Notes: a model not told the origin generated them from the letters alone. A DNA stretch of 64,000 nt from Synechococcus sp. PCC 6312 (GCF_000316685.1 NC_019680.1:869501-933500); one strand, 5' to 3'. Counted from the first letter of the stretch, positions 27,221-36,594 are shown. Translations and numbers: made by a program.

Positions 27221-29811
27221 TGGTGGGAGTTGTCAGTGACTATCTGGTGCAATTGATCACCAAGCAGGTTGATGAAAAGGGTCTAGTTGTCTGGTATGAC
27301 CCGGAGCAAGCTTATGAATCGGTTGCGGTAGAACTCTCACTCCCCAATACCACTGTGGCTCTCTTCGAGGGTAGCTTCTTCAAATTACGCGAGGACATTG
27401 ATCACTTGCTCAACGATAACCATCCCCCACGTCTGGTCGTGTATGTGCCAATGGATCGAATGGAGACACATCATGCATTGATTGAACTTGATTGTGCTGG
27501 TGTCATTATGCAACCCAAACAACAACCTCCATCATGCAATACCCGTTTGTCAGTCGTGGCCCGAAACGCTCTGAAGCCTATTCTGGGAGATGAACAGGTT
27601 TCTGAAATCGAACACCAAGTGGAGGCAGGAAAGCTATCCTTAGATGATCTCAACTCCTTAGCAGATAAAGGTAAGGATATTTCAACGGGTATCCTAACCC
27701 TGATTTTCGGTACAGCAAACCCCCAAGAAGTAGCTTTAGACTTTTTGCATAGTGATCGGCATGATAACAATGTGGTCAAGAAAGCTGCTGAACAGGAATT
27801 ACAACATCTCTTTCAAGTTAGTTTTGACGTTGAATTATCTGCTAGTCAGTCCTTAGCAAGTTGGCGAAAAAAGTTGGGACAATATATATTGTTGACTGAT
27901 TTGTTTGCCAGCCTCAAGCAATTACCCTCATCTCTTGCTTCAGTTCCCATTGCCAATACGAAAAGCAGCATCGATGCTTGTGTACGGTTGACACAAACAT
28001 GGCGGAACAGCCGAAACATGCGAGACAGCTATGTCACTGTATCTAAGCAGATTGAGAAGGAGCTAGCCCTCAATCAACTACAACTTCCAGTCGAGTCTCT
28101 CCAGGAAAATGAAACCTTCTTGTGTGTTGAACTTGCATTGCTGGAGTATGTCGAAAGTGAATTGATCAAGGCTGCAAATTTAGCTTTAGTCGAACTTGCC
28201 AAGTATCGACTATCCAGTTTCTGGTCTAACGTGATACCCGAGATTCAAGCTCGGTGGGCACTTATCTTATCTGCGGCTGAAGTCTTAATTGAAGCTGATC
28301 GGGTGGGTCGGGCTATTAAGAAAGCGCCAAGTTCGGTTTTGGATCTAGTTAAATCCTACTCTGATGACGATGAACCTTGGTGTGCATTAGATACCCACCA
28401 TCGACACATGGAGAGTCGGAAGTATAACTTTGAGTTTGCCGGTAGCAACGATCACGAGTGTTTAGAAAAGCTGCTCATTAGGGCAGAACAACGTTACACC
28501 GAAGTTGGCTCAGAATTAGCTAAACACTTTATCACCCACTACCAACAAGCAGAACATCCCATCAAAGGATTATTGCAGCAGAGAGAAGTTTTTAAGAAAA
28601 GAGTCAAACCTCATCTTAGTGATGGCAAGGTAGCCTACCTATGGGTTGATGCATTGCGTTTCGAGATGGCCAGTGAGCTATGTCGAGTACTTAAAGAAGA
28701 CTTCACTTTCGAGATCCAGCCAGCCATTGCTATGATGCCAACCATCACCGAGATTGGAATGGCAGCTTTATTACCAAATGCTGATGAATCAGCCAAAGTC
28801 GTATCAGTGGGAGGGGGCAAGCTTGGGCTGGAGATCGCAGGCAAAGTAATTAAAGATCGCAAGGATCGAATCAAATTTCTAAGAGAGCAAGCTGGTGTAT
28901 CCGTCTTCGATGCCAAGCTAGATGATCTTCTTCCTAAACCGACTAAGAAAGTGAGAGACAGTATTCAAAATGCCGAATTGATCCTGATAACCTCTCAGGA
29001 AATTGATGAACTGGGCGAGCAGGACAACATCTCACAAGCTCGTCTTCAAATTGATGGTGTGTTAAGCCAACTGCGTCGGGGAATACGGTTGCTAGCCGAC
29101 CTCGGCATAAAAACCATTGTGCTCACAGCAGATCACGGACACATATTTGCGGATGAACTTGGGGAAGATATGAAAATCGAGGCTCCAGGGGGCGAAGTAA
29201 AAGACCTCCACCGCCGAGTGTGGGTTGGGCTGGGAGGGACATCAGAGCTCTCCTATCTTCGGACTTCTTTAGCCTCTCTGGGAGTAGACAGCGAATTCGA
29301 CATCGCAACTCCGTGGACATTTGCTTGTTTCAAGTCAAAAGGAGGCGGGCGGGCCTATTTCCACGGCGGGTTATCTCCCCAAGAACTGATTGTTCCTGTT
29401 GTGGTTCTGAATTCGATAGTAAAACCCCAACTCCAATCAACAGGCGTGCAGTGGATACTAACCCCCGGTACACCAAAGTTAACGACACGATTTTTCTCCG
29501 TTCAGATATCTGGGATACAGAGTGAGCTAAGTTTGTTTGGATTTACCCCACCCAACGTAAAGCTTGAATTACGTGCCAATAAGAAATGTGTCTCATGCCC
29601 TGTTAGTGCCTCCTATGGATTTGAAGATGCCACAGGCGAAGTGAAGCTAAAGATTGCAGATCATGACAACAAACAAATTGAGCCGAATACAATCACACTA
29701 ATGTTATTGGAAGAGATTTCTCAGAAGACAGTAGGGGTCTACTTGCTAGATGCTACATCAGGAGTAGAATTGGCAGAACCCCTGACGATAGACGTTGCTA
29801 TTTCAATGTGA
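27220..29811 (+). CDS. pglZ: BREX phosphatase-fold protein PglZ
   Basis: An 863-residue protein with the PglZ alkaline-phosphatase-like domain in its second half. Metal-binding residues are seen in YLWVDALRFEMASEL (D477) and TADHGHIF (from residue 637), preceded by the MMPTITEIGMAALL loop. PglZ is the marker gene of all BREX types and is needed for methylation and exclusion. Start overlaps the AbiEii-like gene by one base; brxL follows after 9 bases. Its codon 1 context suggests dependence on upstream translation. Confidence 0.94.
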   Translation: MVGVVSDYLVQLITKQVDEKGLVVWYDPEQAYESVAVELSLPNTTVALFEGSFFKLREDIDHLLNDNHPPRLVVYVPMDRMETHHALIELDCAGVIMQPKQQPPSCNTRLSVVARNALKPILGDEQVSEIEHQVEAGKLSLDDLNSLADKGKDISTGILTLIFGTANPQEVALDFLHSDRHDNNVVKKAAEQELQHLFQVSFDVELSASQSLASWRKKLGQYILLTDLFASLKQLPSSLASVPIANTKSSIDACVRLTQTWRNSRNMRDSYVTVSKQIEKELALNQLQLPVESLQENETFLCVELALLEYVESELIKAANLALVELAKYRLSSFWSNVIPEIQARWALILSAAEVLIEADRVGRAIKKAPSSVLDLVKSYSDDDEPWCALDTHHRHMESRKYNFEFAGSNDHECLEKLLIRAEQRYTEVGSELAKHFITHYQQAEHPIKGLLQQREVFKKRVKPHLSDGKVAYLWVDALRFEMASELCRVLKEDFTFEIQPAIAMMPTITEIGMAALLPNADESAKVVSVGGGKLGLEIAGKVIKDRKDRIKFLREQAGVSVFDAKLDDLLPKPTKKVRDSIQNAELILITSQEIDELGEQDNISQARLQIDGVLSQLRRGIRLLADLGIKTIVLTADHGHIFADELGEDMKIEAPGGEVKDLHRRVWVGLGGTSELSYLRTSLASLGVDSEFDIATPWTFACFKSKGGGRAYFHGGLSPQELIVPVVVLNSIVKPQLQSTGVQWILTPGTPKLTTRFFSVQISGIQSELSLFGFTPPNVKLELRANKKCVSCPVSASYGFEDATGEVKLKIADHDNKQIEPNTITLMLLEEISQKTVGVYLLDATSGVELAEPLTIDVAISM

Positions 29812-29820
29812 GGATAAACT

Positions 29821-31848
29821 GTGTCTGAGCTAGATCGTAAAGTAGCATCTGTATTTGCAGGCAAGGTAGTTCGCAAGGACTTGGTTCGTAAGGTAAAAGT
29901 CGGAGCAAATATCCCTGTCTTTGTACTTGAGTATTTGCTGGGAAAATATTGCGCTACGGATGACCCTGTAGCGATTGAAGCCGGGTTAAAAGTTGTGAAT
30001 AACACTTTATCATCTAACTTTGTCCGACCCGATGAATCTAACAAAGCACAATCGATGGTCAAAGATAAGGGAAGATATACCTTAATCGATAAAGTGCAGG
30101 TACGTTACCTCTCTGAAGATGACAAACATTGGGCTGAACTGAAGAACTTTGGCCATAAGTTCGTCCATATCCCTGAACATTACTTGCGGGACTACGACCG
30201 CTTACTGATGGGGGGAGTTTGGGCACAACTGGATATTCGGCACCAGTACGACGAGGAGCAAAAGGGCAAACGCAGCCCCTTTTGGATTGACAACCTCAAG
30301 CCGATTCAACTAGCCACATTTGATCTTGATGATTACCGTTCTTGCAGAGCAGAGTTCACCTCTGAAGAGTGGATTGACCTTCTGCTTCGTAGTATTGGAC
30401 TGGAGCCGTCGCACTTTGATAAACGGAGTAAGCTACTATTCCTTGCAAGGTTAATACCTTTATGCGAGCAGAATTTTAACCTAGTAGAACTGGGCCCCCG
30501 AGGAACGGGCAAAAGTTATGGGTATCAGGAATTGACTCCTTACTCCATTCTTCTTACTGGCCCTACAACAGCGGCTAACCTCTTCTACAACATAGCTAGT
30601 GGCAAGATGGGTCTAGTTGGTATTTGGGATGCGGTAGCTTTTGACGAGGTGGCTGATCTACAAAAAATGCCTAAAGAAGTGGTTACCACATTGAAGACCT
30701 ACTGCGAGTCTGGCACTTTTGCCCGTGGCAAAGATTCGCTTTCAGGTATGGCATCGATAGCAATGTTTGGTAACACTAATCAACCCGTCGATGTCATGGT
30801 TCGGTCATCACACCTGTTTATGCCAATGCCCGAAGTAATCAGGGAAGATATGGCATTCCTCGACCGCATTCACTTCTACATTCCGGGTTGGGAACTCCCA
30901 AAAATGCGCATGGAGTTCTTCACAAATAGCTATGGCTTTGTAGTCGATTATTTAGCAGAGGCCTTAAGGGAACTCCGCAAGCACAATTTTACCGAGATAA
31001 TCGACCGCTATTTTTCACTTGGATCCCACTTAAATGCTCGAGATGTCAAAGCGGTACGAAAATCAGTATCAGGGTTAATTAAGTTGATTTATCCCCACGG
31101 AGAAGTGCCCAAGAGTGAGCTAGGCGAACTTCTGGAATTAGCAATTGAAGGTCGACGACGAGTGAAAGAACAACTTAAAAAAATGGGTTCATTTGAGTAC
31201 CACCAAACATCCTTCTCTTATATAAATGGAGAAACCTGTGAGGAGCGATTTGTTGGGGTTCCTGAACAGGGGGGGCGGGATATGATTGCTACTGATCCGC
31301 TCGCGCCTGGCTCCGTCTATACTGCTTCCGTTGATGACCAAGGTAAGGTGGGACTATACCGCTTTGAAGTTGGCTGCTCTCCTGGAACGGGGAAGTTAAA
31401 GCTGTCAGGAGGGATAGAAGGTTTGATGAAAGAATCTCTCCAGAGAGCTTTTGCCTACTTACAAAGCCAGAAAGGAAAGATAGGCATCGGGCAGCAGTTT
31501 GATACTACTGATTTTTATGTTGAAGCCATAGATCTATTAAGCAACCATATTCCCTGTGAAGCAGGAATTGCTTTGGTGGTGGCAATCTATTCGGCCCTCA
31601 AAAAGCAATCAGTCTTGGCGAGTCTAGTCGTTCTTGGTGACTTGAGCATTCAAGGAAATATTAAAGCAGTACGAACACTTGTCGAACCATTACAGGTAAG
31701 CATGGATAATGGGGCGCGTCGAGCATTAGTTCCCCTTGAGAATAAGCGTAATTTTCTAGAAGTAGCCGGTGAGATTATGGAGAGGGTTGACCCAATATTT
31801 TTCTCAGATCCGATGACCGCAGCTATGAAAGCTTTAGGGATGAGCTAA
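29821..31848 (+). CDS. brxL: BREX Lon-like AAA+ protein BrxL
   Basis: A 675-residue AAA+ protein starting at GTG 29821 behind TGAGGAT. Walker A is GPRGTGKS (residues 225-232) and the C-terminal Lon-like protease domain region includes GEVPKSELGELLEL and VVLGDLSIQGNIKAVRTLVEP. BrxL forms DNA-binding oligomers needed for phage exclusion in type 1 systems. It completes the six-gene core set. Its stop lies about 45 bp from a cut-off integrase fragment, the right end of the island. Confidence 0.94.
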   Translation: MSELDRKVASVFAGKVVRKDLVRKVKVGANIPVFVLEYLLGKYCATDDPVAIEAGLKVVNNTLSSNFVRPDESNKAQSMVKDKGRYTLIDKVQVRYLSEDDKHWAELKNFGHKFVHIPEHYLRDYDRLLMGGVWAQLDIRHQYDEEQKGKRSPFWIDNLKPIQLATFDLDDYRSCRAEFTSEEWIDLLLRSIGLEPSHFDKRSKLLFLARLIPLCEQNFNLVELGPRGTGKSYGYQELTPYSILLTGPTTAANLFYNIASGKMGLVGIWDAVAFDEVADLQKMPKEVVTTLKTYCESGTFARGKDSLSGMASIAMFGNTNQPVDVMVRSSHLFMPMPEVIREDMAFLDRIHFYIPGWELPKMRMEFFTNSYGFVVDYLAEALRELRKHNFTEIIDRYFSLGSHLNARDVKAVRKSVSGLIKLIYPHGEVPKSELGELLELAIEGRRRVKEQLKKMGSFEYHQTSFSYINGETCEERFVGVPEQGGRDMIATDPLAPGSVYTASVDDQGKVGLYRFEVGCSPGTGKLKLSGGIEGLMKESLQRAFAYLQSQKGKIGIGQQFDTTDFYVEAIDLLSNHIPCEAGIALVVAIYSALKKQSVLASLVVLGDLSIQGNIKAVRTLVEPLQVSMDNGARRALVPLENKRNFLEVAGEIMERVDPIFFSDPMTAAMKALGMS

Positions 31849-31892
31849 GTAAAACATTCAAAGAATTAAACTCATCTTTTTGGCGATCAGGA

Positions 31893-32143
31893 TACCTGTG
31901 CGGAATGGTCAACCCTGTCAGTACCGCCTTCCAGGTAATACTGAACCGCCGAATGTCTAATGCCCCGCCCTGATGCCCAGGAAAGACTAAGGCACTGGGT
32001 TTAGGATGCTCCAGTTCCTGACCCCAGAATTTCGCCTTGGCAAAGGGTTCTTTGTACTGCTTTTCCAGGGCAGCCCGAATCGTAGGCATCAACGGCAGCC
32101 AGTTCACTTCGCCTGTCTTGGTTTGCTTCACAATAGGGCGTTC
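31893..32143 (-). pseudogene. Tyrosine recombinase (integrase) fragment
   Basis: About 80 codons of a tyrosine integrase on the minus strand: TGEVNWLPLMPTIRAAL, ALVFPGHQGGALDIRRF and SITWKAVLTGLTIPHRYP. In this family HRYP is followed by the catalytic RHT box; here it runs into unrelated sequence instead. A TAA at 32144 cuts the upstream side. Both ends are thus missing and the protein is dead. The break after HRYP marks where BREX-side DNA begins, so the BREX island probably landed in, or recombined with, this integrase gene. Confidence 0.8.
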
Positions 32144-32208
32144 TTATCCTTGATCGGAAAATAGGACTAAGTTGTTCAGTGGTTGTCGTCACCCGCAACC
32201 ATCACGGT

Positions 32209-34401
32209 ATGGCCTCCCCAACAGTCGAAGAAATCCAAGGCACAGTAGAGCGAGTTACCTTTCACTCACCGGATAGTGGGTACACCATAGCTCGGCTCGA
32301 TGTGAAGGGGTATCAAGAGCTAGTCACTATCATTGGCAGCTTTCCACAACTTCAGGCAGGAACCACCATCCGACTCTGGGGGCAGTGGCGAGAGTATCCC
32401 AAGTACGGCTCCCAACTCCAGGTGCAACGATATGAAGAACTGAAGCCCGCCACCCTCAACGGCATCGAAAAATATTTGGGCAGTGGCTTGATTAAGGGAG
32501 TTGGACAGAAAACCGCTCGCAAAATCGTCAACCACTTCGGGCTAGAAACCCTAGAAATCATTGAAAGTCAAGTTGACCGATTAATTGAAGTCCCTGGCCT
32601 GGGTGAAAGACGGGTCAAGCAAATCCAAGGGGCCTGGAATGACCAGCGGACAATTCGAGATGTCATGGTTTTCTTACAGGGCCATGGGGTGAGTCCCACC
32701 CATGCCGTCAAAATCTTCAAGCAGTATGGGGAGCAGTCAGTCACGGTCGTCACTGACAACCCCTATCGGCTGGCGACCGACATCTACGGCATTGGCTTTG
32801 TCACCGCTGATGCCATTGCCCGCAAGATTGGGATTACCCCGAACAGCGAGTATCGCTACCAGGCCGGGATTCGTCATGTCTTAGATACGGCGGGAGAAGA
32901 CGGGCATTGCTTCTTACCCCTCAGCCAACTTGTCAGCACCGTGATTGAACGCCTCACCCTGGATGACCACGTTCCTAAGGCAGACCAGGTTGAATTTCTG
33001 CTCAATGAAATGGTCAGAGGGAAACAGATCATGCGAGCCGAGGTGAACGGAGAAGGAGTCTATTATGCGCCCCCCTTCTACCGAGCCGAGATGGGATTAG
33101 CCAAAGCGATTCAAGCCTTGACTGCCAGCAGCGTCAGTGTGGATATGGAACGAGTCGATAACTGGCTGAGGCGATACAGCGAGCGGGTGGGACTGCCCCT
33201 GGCCCCGAAGCAACTCGAAGCGGTGCGCCAAGCCGTGAGTCAACGACTACTTATCCTCACAGGTGGGCCAGGCACAGGTAAAACCTTCACCACCCGCACG
33301 ATTGCCACCCTCTGGCGGGCCATGGGCAAAAAGGTATTACTCGCTTCCCCCACGGGACGGGCCGCCCAACGTCTGAGTGAAGTCACCGGACAAGAGGCGA
33401 TTACGTTGCACCGGCTCCTAGAGTTTTCGCCCAAGAGCATGCAGTTCCAACGGAATGAGGATAACCCCTTAGAGGCTGATGCCGTCATTGTGGATGAGGT
33501 CTCGATGTTAGACCTGTTCTTGGCCTACAGCTTGATGCGAGCCATTCCCTTAACAGTCCAAGTCCTTCTAGTTGGGGATGCAGACCAACTACCCAGCGTG
33601 GGAGCAGGAGCCGTCTTACGAGATTTGATTAACTCTCAAGCCGTACCAGTCGTCCGACTGACTGAAGTCTTCCGTCAGGCCCAGACCAGTGCCATTGTCA
33701 CGGAAGCCCACCGGATCAACCAGGGGCAGTATCCTAAGCTGGAGCCGATGTCAGATACGCCAGAGTCAGACTGCCTGTGGCATGGGGCAGAAGAAGCCGA
33801 GCAAGGCGTGATTGCCATCACCAGCATCGTCTCGGAGTTTATCCCCACCCTGGGCTTTGACCCCAGACGAGATGTGCAAGTTCTCTGCCCAATGACCCGC
33901 AGTGTTGTGGGTACTCGCAACCTCAATGCTGTACTTCAGTCGGTGCTGAACCCGTCAGACCTAACGAAGCCTGCACTTCAACGGGGCGGGCAAATCTTAC
34001 GGGTTGGCGACCGAGTCTTGCAGCGAGTGAATGACTATGACCGTGACGTATTCAACGGCGACCTGGGCTGGATTGAGGCGATTGACCCGGAGGAACAAGA
34101 AACCACCGTCTGCTTTGGTAATCGTTCTGTCACCTATGACTGGGCAGACCTCGATGAAATTACCTTGGCCTGGCCCTGCACGATCCACAAGTCCCAAGGG
34201 AGTGAGTTTCCGGTTGTGATTCTGCCGATGTATATGCAGCACTATCTGATGCTCTCCCGCAACTTGCTTTACACAGGACTGACCAGGGCCAGGAAGCTGG
34301 CGATCTTAGTTGGCCCCAAAAAAGCAATCGGGCTGGCAGTCCGAGAAACGAAAGACAAGCTCCGGTTTACTCGCCTCAAGGAATTACTGATAACACCTTA
34401 A
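32209..34401 (+). CDS. recD2: RecD2-like superfamily 1 DNA helicase
   Basis: A 730-residue RecD2 (RecD/TraA family) 5'-3' helicase. The N-terminal OB-like region (VEEIQGTVERVTFHSPDSGY) precedes helix-hairpin-helix repeats (LIKGVGQKTARKIV; VPGLGERRVKQIQ). The helicase core follows, with Walker A LTGGPGTGKTFTT from residue 350, DEVSMLD and GDADQLPSVG, and ends in LTRARKLAILVG. I use the ATG at 32209; a GTG at 32179 is possible. It contains a few GGCCTGG heptamers, unlike the BREX genes, so it probably belongs to a different, older segment. Confidence 0.92.
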   Translation: MASPTVEEIQGTVERVTFHSPDSGYTIARLDVKGYQELVTIIGSFPQLQAGTTIRLWGQWREYPKYGSQLQVQRYEELKPATLNGIEKYLGSGLIKGVGQKTARKIVNHFGLETLEIIESQVDRLIEVPGLGERRVKQIQGAWNDQRTIRDVMVFLQGHGVSPTHAVKIFKQYGEQSVTVVTDNPYRLATDIYGIGFVTADAIARKIGITPNSEYRYQAGIRHVLDTAGEDGHCFLPLSQLVSTVIERLTLDDHVPKADQVEFLLNEMVRGKQIMRAEVNGEGVYYAPPFYRAEMGLAKAIQALTASSVSVDMERVDNWLRRYSERVGLPLAPKQLEAVRQAVSQRLLILTGGPGTGKTFTTRTIATLWRAMGKKVLLASPTGRAAQRLSEVTGQEAITLHRLLEFSPKSMQFQRNEDNPLEADAVIVDEVSMLDLFLAYSLMRAIPLTVQVLLVGDADQLPSVGAGAVLRDLINSQAVPVVRLTEVFRQAQTSAIVTEAHRINQGQYPKLEPMSDTPESDCLWHGAEEAEQGVIAITSIVSEFIPTLGFDPRRDVQVLCPMTRSVVGTRNLNAVLQSVLNPSDLTKPALQRGGQILRVGDRVLQRVNDYDRDVFNGDLGWIEAIDPEEQETTVCFGNRSVTYDWADLDEITLAWPCTIHKSQGSEFPVVILPMYMQHYLMLSRNLLYTGLTRARKLAILVGPKKAIGLAVRETKDKLRFTRLKELLITP

Positions 34402-35029
34402 ACATGAGGGATGCCTAATTTGTCGCTGACTTTTGGAGGAAAGCTACCTTTTACGACCCATATCTTGCAGATTTTAGGACGTTTTATCCATGCACTTGAT
34501 ACCCAAAACTTCTCAAATGTAACGCTTCTTGAATATAAAAATAGGGACTCCCGACAGCTTAATGAGCTTTGTTACTAGAATGTCCTATTTTTTTATGATT
34601 AGTAGCAAAATCTAATCTCAGCAGACCTGTAAGATTAGTCCTCAGTTCATATCGCCTCTCACGGAAGGTTTAGGACAATTACGACACTCAATAACTCAGC
34701 CTTAAACACTTCCTATCATGTTCACCCCTAAGACGTTATGAGTGAGACTATGTGGCGTTCTTAGCTAATAAGAACTCCTCACACCACGGATTTATGGTGA
34801 AGGACACAGCTTGCAACTACAGTTAGCAAGAATTGCTACGCCTAAGCAGTCAGACGATAAGGCTCGAATCTCAATAGAAGAATGAGACAAACAAGAGCTA
34901 CTTCAGACATCCCAAAGCCCTGAACCAGAAGACTTTTGGATAAATTTTCGATATTTTGCTTTCTACGTACATATTTGGCTTTTAATATGCTTCGATAAAA
35001 GTATATATAACTCCTTGGGAGGAATTGCT
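34402..35029. other. Long non-coding stretch
   Basis: About 630 bp without a convincing gene. An imperfect hairpin, AAAATAGGGAC (34538-34548) with GTCCTATTTTTTT (from 34582), could end recD2 transcription. An AT-rich promoter-like segment (TATATATAA near 35002) precedes the gene at 35030. The middle, 34600-34900, has no repeat or frame I can interpret; a small RNA is possible. Confidence 0.4.
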
Positions 35030-35440
35030 ATGACTCAAAATAAGCAAGTAGGCAGTGGAGAGATTCACGCTGTCATCAACGGGCGGAAGTTACTGACGCA
35101 TCGAGAAGCATTCAAGCAGACGATTGAGTTCTATAACATTCCGCAAGCGGAAATCTGTCAGCGGGTCACGTTCTTGAATATGTACGGCCATGGTCGTGTA
35201 ATGGACTCAGCCCAGCTTTCTCGGTGGCTACAAGGTAAACGGGACATGGAGGTTACGACTCTTGAAACACTAGAGCTAACTTTGGCGTTTCCCGATCAGC
35301 CTCATGCCTACCTCTACTACCGTCAGCTTCGGGGAGAGGCGGATCTTTCCATCTTGGTGAGTACCGTCTTGAAAACTGCAAGTTTGAAAATGTCGGTGGT
35401 TGGCCCTCAACGGCTTCGGAAGCGGAGGCGGCATCCCTAG
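35030..35440 (+). CDS. Putative DNA-binding protein with helix-turn-helix
   Basis: A 136-residue protein starting MTQNKQVGSGEIHAVING; the ATG at 35030 has GGGAGG 8 bases upstream. A phage-repressor-like helix-turn-helix is suggested by QAEICQRVTFLN and MDSAQLSRWLQGKRDM. The C-terminus is very basic (QRLRKRRRHP). It is followed by a strong hairpin terminator at 35500. No precise family is recognised. It could regulate the accessory region around it. Confidence 0.65.
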   Translation: MTQNKQVGSGEIHAVINGRKLLTHREAFKQTIEFYNIPQAEICQRVTFLNMYGHGRVMDSAQLSRWLQGKRDMEVTTLETLELTLAFPDQPHAYLYYRQLRGEADLSILVSTVLKTASLKMSVVGPQRLRKRRRHP

Positions 35441-35499
35441 GGGTTTGCTTCTGTCCCAGGTGGTAAGGTGAAACCGTTTTAGTTCCCGATTTCAAACGG

Positions 35500-35536
35500 A
35501 GGGGAATGTCAGACTCCATGCTGGACTTCCCCTTTT
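35500..35536 (+). terminator. Rho-independent-type terminator
   Basis: AGGGGAATGTC pairs with GGACTTCCCCT across a short loop and is followed by TTTT. It lies 60 bp after the helix-turn-helix gene on the plus strand. Confidence 0.6.
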
Positions 35537-35663
35537 ATGCTTCAGGTCATTGTTATTATGTTGGCCGGCTAATCACCGCTGACGAGCATCAGGCAGGAAC
35601 AAGGTGGGGAATCCAGATAAAATCTGAGTAGAATTTATATTTACCTACTTCTGTTTCGACAAA

Positions 35664-36161
35664 ATGACGAGCAAGACCGTGACTTCGACTCATGCCTTTG
35701 CAATCCTAGCTCCTGTACCTGAAATGCACCTAGCTTCTGGGTTAGAGGCTGTTTCAATACAACTTGATGCTGACTTGAAGCCAAAGATAGCCTTTGGTAG
35801 CAACGCCTTTGAGGTTTTCAGGGAAGTTGACAAGTTAAGGGATGGCAAGTTAGTTGATGTCTTCATCTATGCCTCACATTCCCAGGAAGATCAGTCCTTA
35901 GACCGGATGGTGACGTGGAAGGCCACCTATATCGGTCATGTTGAGTCACGGCGGGGACACTACCCAGGTAATAAAAAGTACCGCCCAGAGTCAACGAAGA
36001 CTGACTCACCACAATGGGCCATCTTTTGGGAGGTCGAAGGACTAGAGAAACTAAGAACTTCAATTCCGATTGGAACCCTGATGGGGCTGAACTCTACAAG
36101 GCTTTATGCCCCCCAGTTTGCTCCAGAGGGGCCTGTTCTCATCGAACATCCCATGCCGTAG
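35664..36161 (+). CDS. Hypothetical protein
   Basis: A 165-residue protein with regularly spaced beta-strand-like segments: LVDVFIYASHSQEDQS, WKATYIGHVESRRGHY and WAIFWEVEGLEKLRT. The aromatic and glycine spacing is reminiscent of EVE/ASCH-like RNA-binding folds, but I cannot confirm it. It has a weak ribosome site. It lies 500 bp from the palindrome-flanked gene in the accessory tail. Confidence 0.55.
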   Translation: MTSKTVTSTHAFAILAPVPEMHLASGLEAVSIQLDADLKPKIAFGSNAFEVFREVDKLRDGKLVDVFIYASHSQEDQSLDRMVTWKATYIGHVESRRGHYPGNKKYRPESTKTDSPQWAIFWEVEGLEKLRTSIPIGTLMGLNSTRLYAPQFAPEGPVLIEHPMP

Positions 36162-36207
36162 TTACCCAGATTAACAATAACGAGTAACTCAGACTACAAG
36201 AACCACC

Positions 36208-36227
36208 GATTGCGGTTAACCGCAATC
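36208..36227. repeat. 20-bp perfect palindrome, copy 1
   Basis: GATTGCGGTTAACCGCAATC is fully self-complementary. An 18-bp core of it recurs at 36577. This copy lies 39 bp upstream of the small gene at 36266, a fitting place for an operator. Confidence 0.75.
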
Positions 36228-36265
36228 CAACTTAAGCTATATGGATCAAGAAAAGGAAAAATATT

Positions 36266-36571
36266 ATGGAAGGGAGCATTATTGTCACCGACCGTCATCG
36301 GGCAATGGTCAAAGAGGCTATGGAATACCTGATGGACGAGCCGATCAGTGATGCCGAGGTAGAGCGGTTAGCCTACTCGTATGTCAAGTCGGATAAGCCC
36401 GATGAGAGCTATTTCAAAGACGTTGACACCCTGATCTGGGTGATGGGTCATGTGGAATTTACGCCCAGTGAAGAAGCGAAGAAAGAATATATTGACCGTC
36501 AGGCTCAGGTCTTGGGTGAAGACAGCCAGACGGTGAAGGATTTGCGGTCTGGCAAGTCGTTCATCCCCTAA
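36266..36571 (+). CDS. Small acidic hypothetical protein between two palindromes
   Basis: A 101-residue protein with GGAAAAA upstream of its ATG. It is acidic and helical (KEAMEYLMDEPISDAEVE; EEAKKEYIDRQAQVLGED), without enzyme motifs. Such size and charge fit an antitoxin, anti-defence or regulatory protein, but I recognise no family. Identical palindromes flank it 39 bp upstream and 5 bp after the stop, suggesting a gene cassette or self-regulation. Confidence 0.6.
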   Translation: MEGSIIVTDRHRAMVKEAMEYLMDEPISDAEVERLAYSYVKSDKPDESYFKDVDTLIWVMGHVEFTPSEEAKKEYIDRQAQVLGEDSQTVKDLRSGKSFIP

Positions 36572-36576
36572 GCCAA

Positions 36577-36594
36577 ATTGCGGTTAACCGCAAT
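36577..36594. repeat. 18-bp perfect palindrome, copy 2
   Basis: ATTGCGGTTAACCGCAAT, identical to the core of the copy at 36208-36227. It begins 5 bases after the stop of the small gene. It could act as a hairpin, an operator or the edge of a cassette. Confidence 0.75.

Noticed and set aside
34538-34594. Hairpin as an insertion-sequence end
   Set aside because: Only one such structure is present and no matching terminal repeat or transposase is visible nearby.
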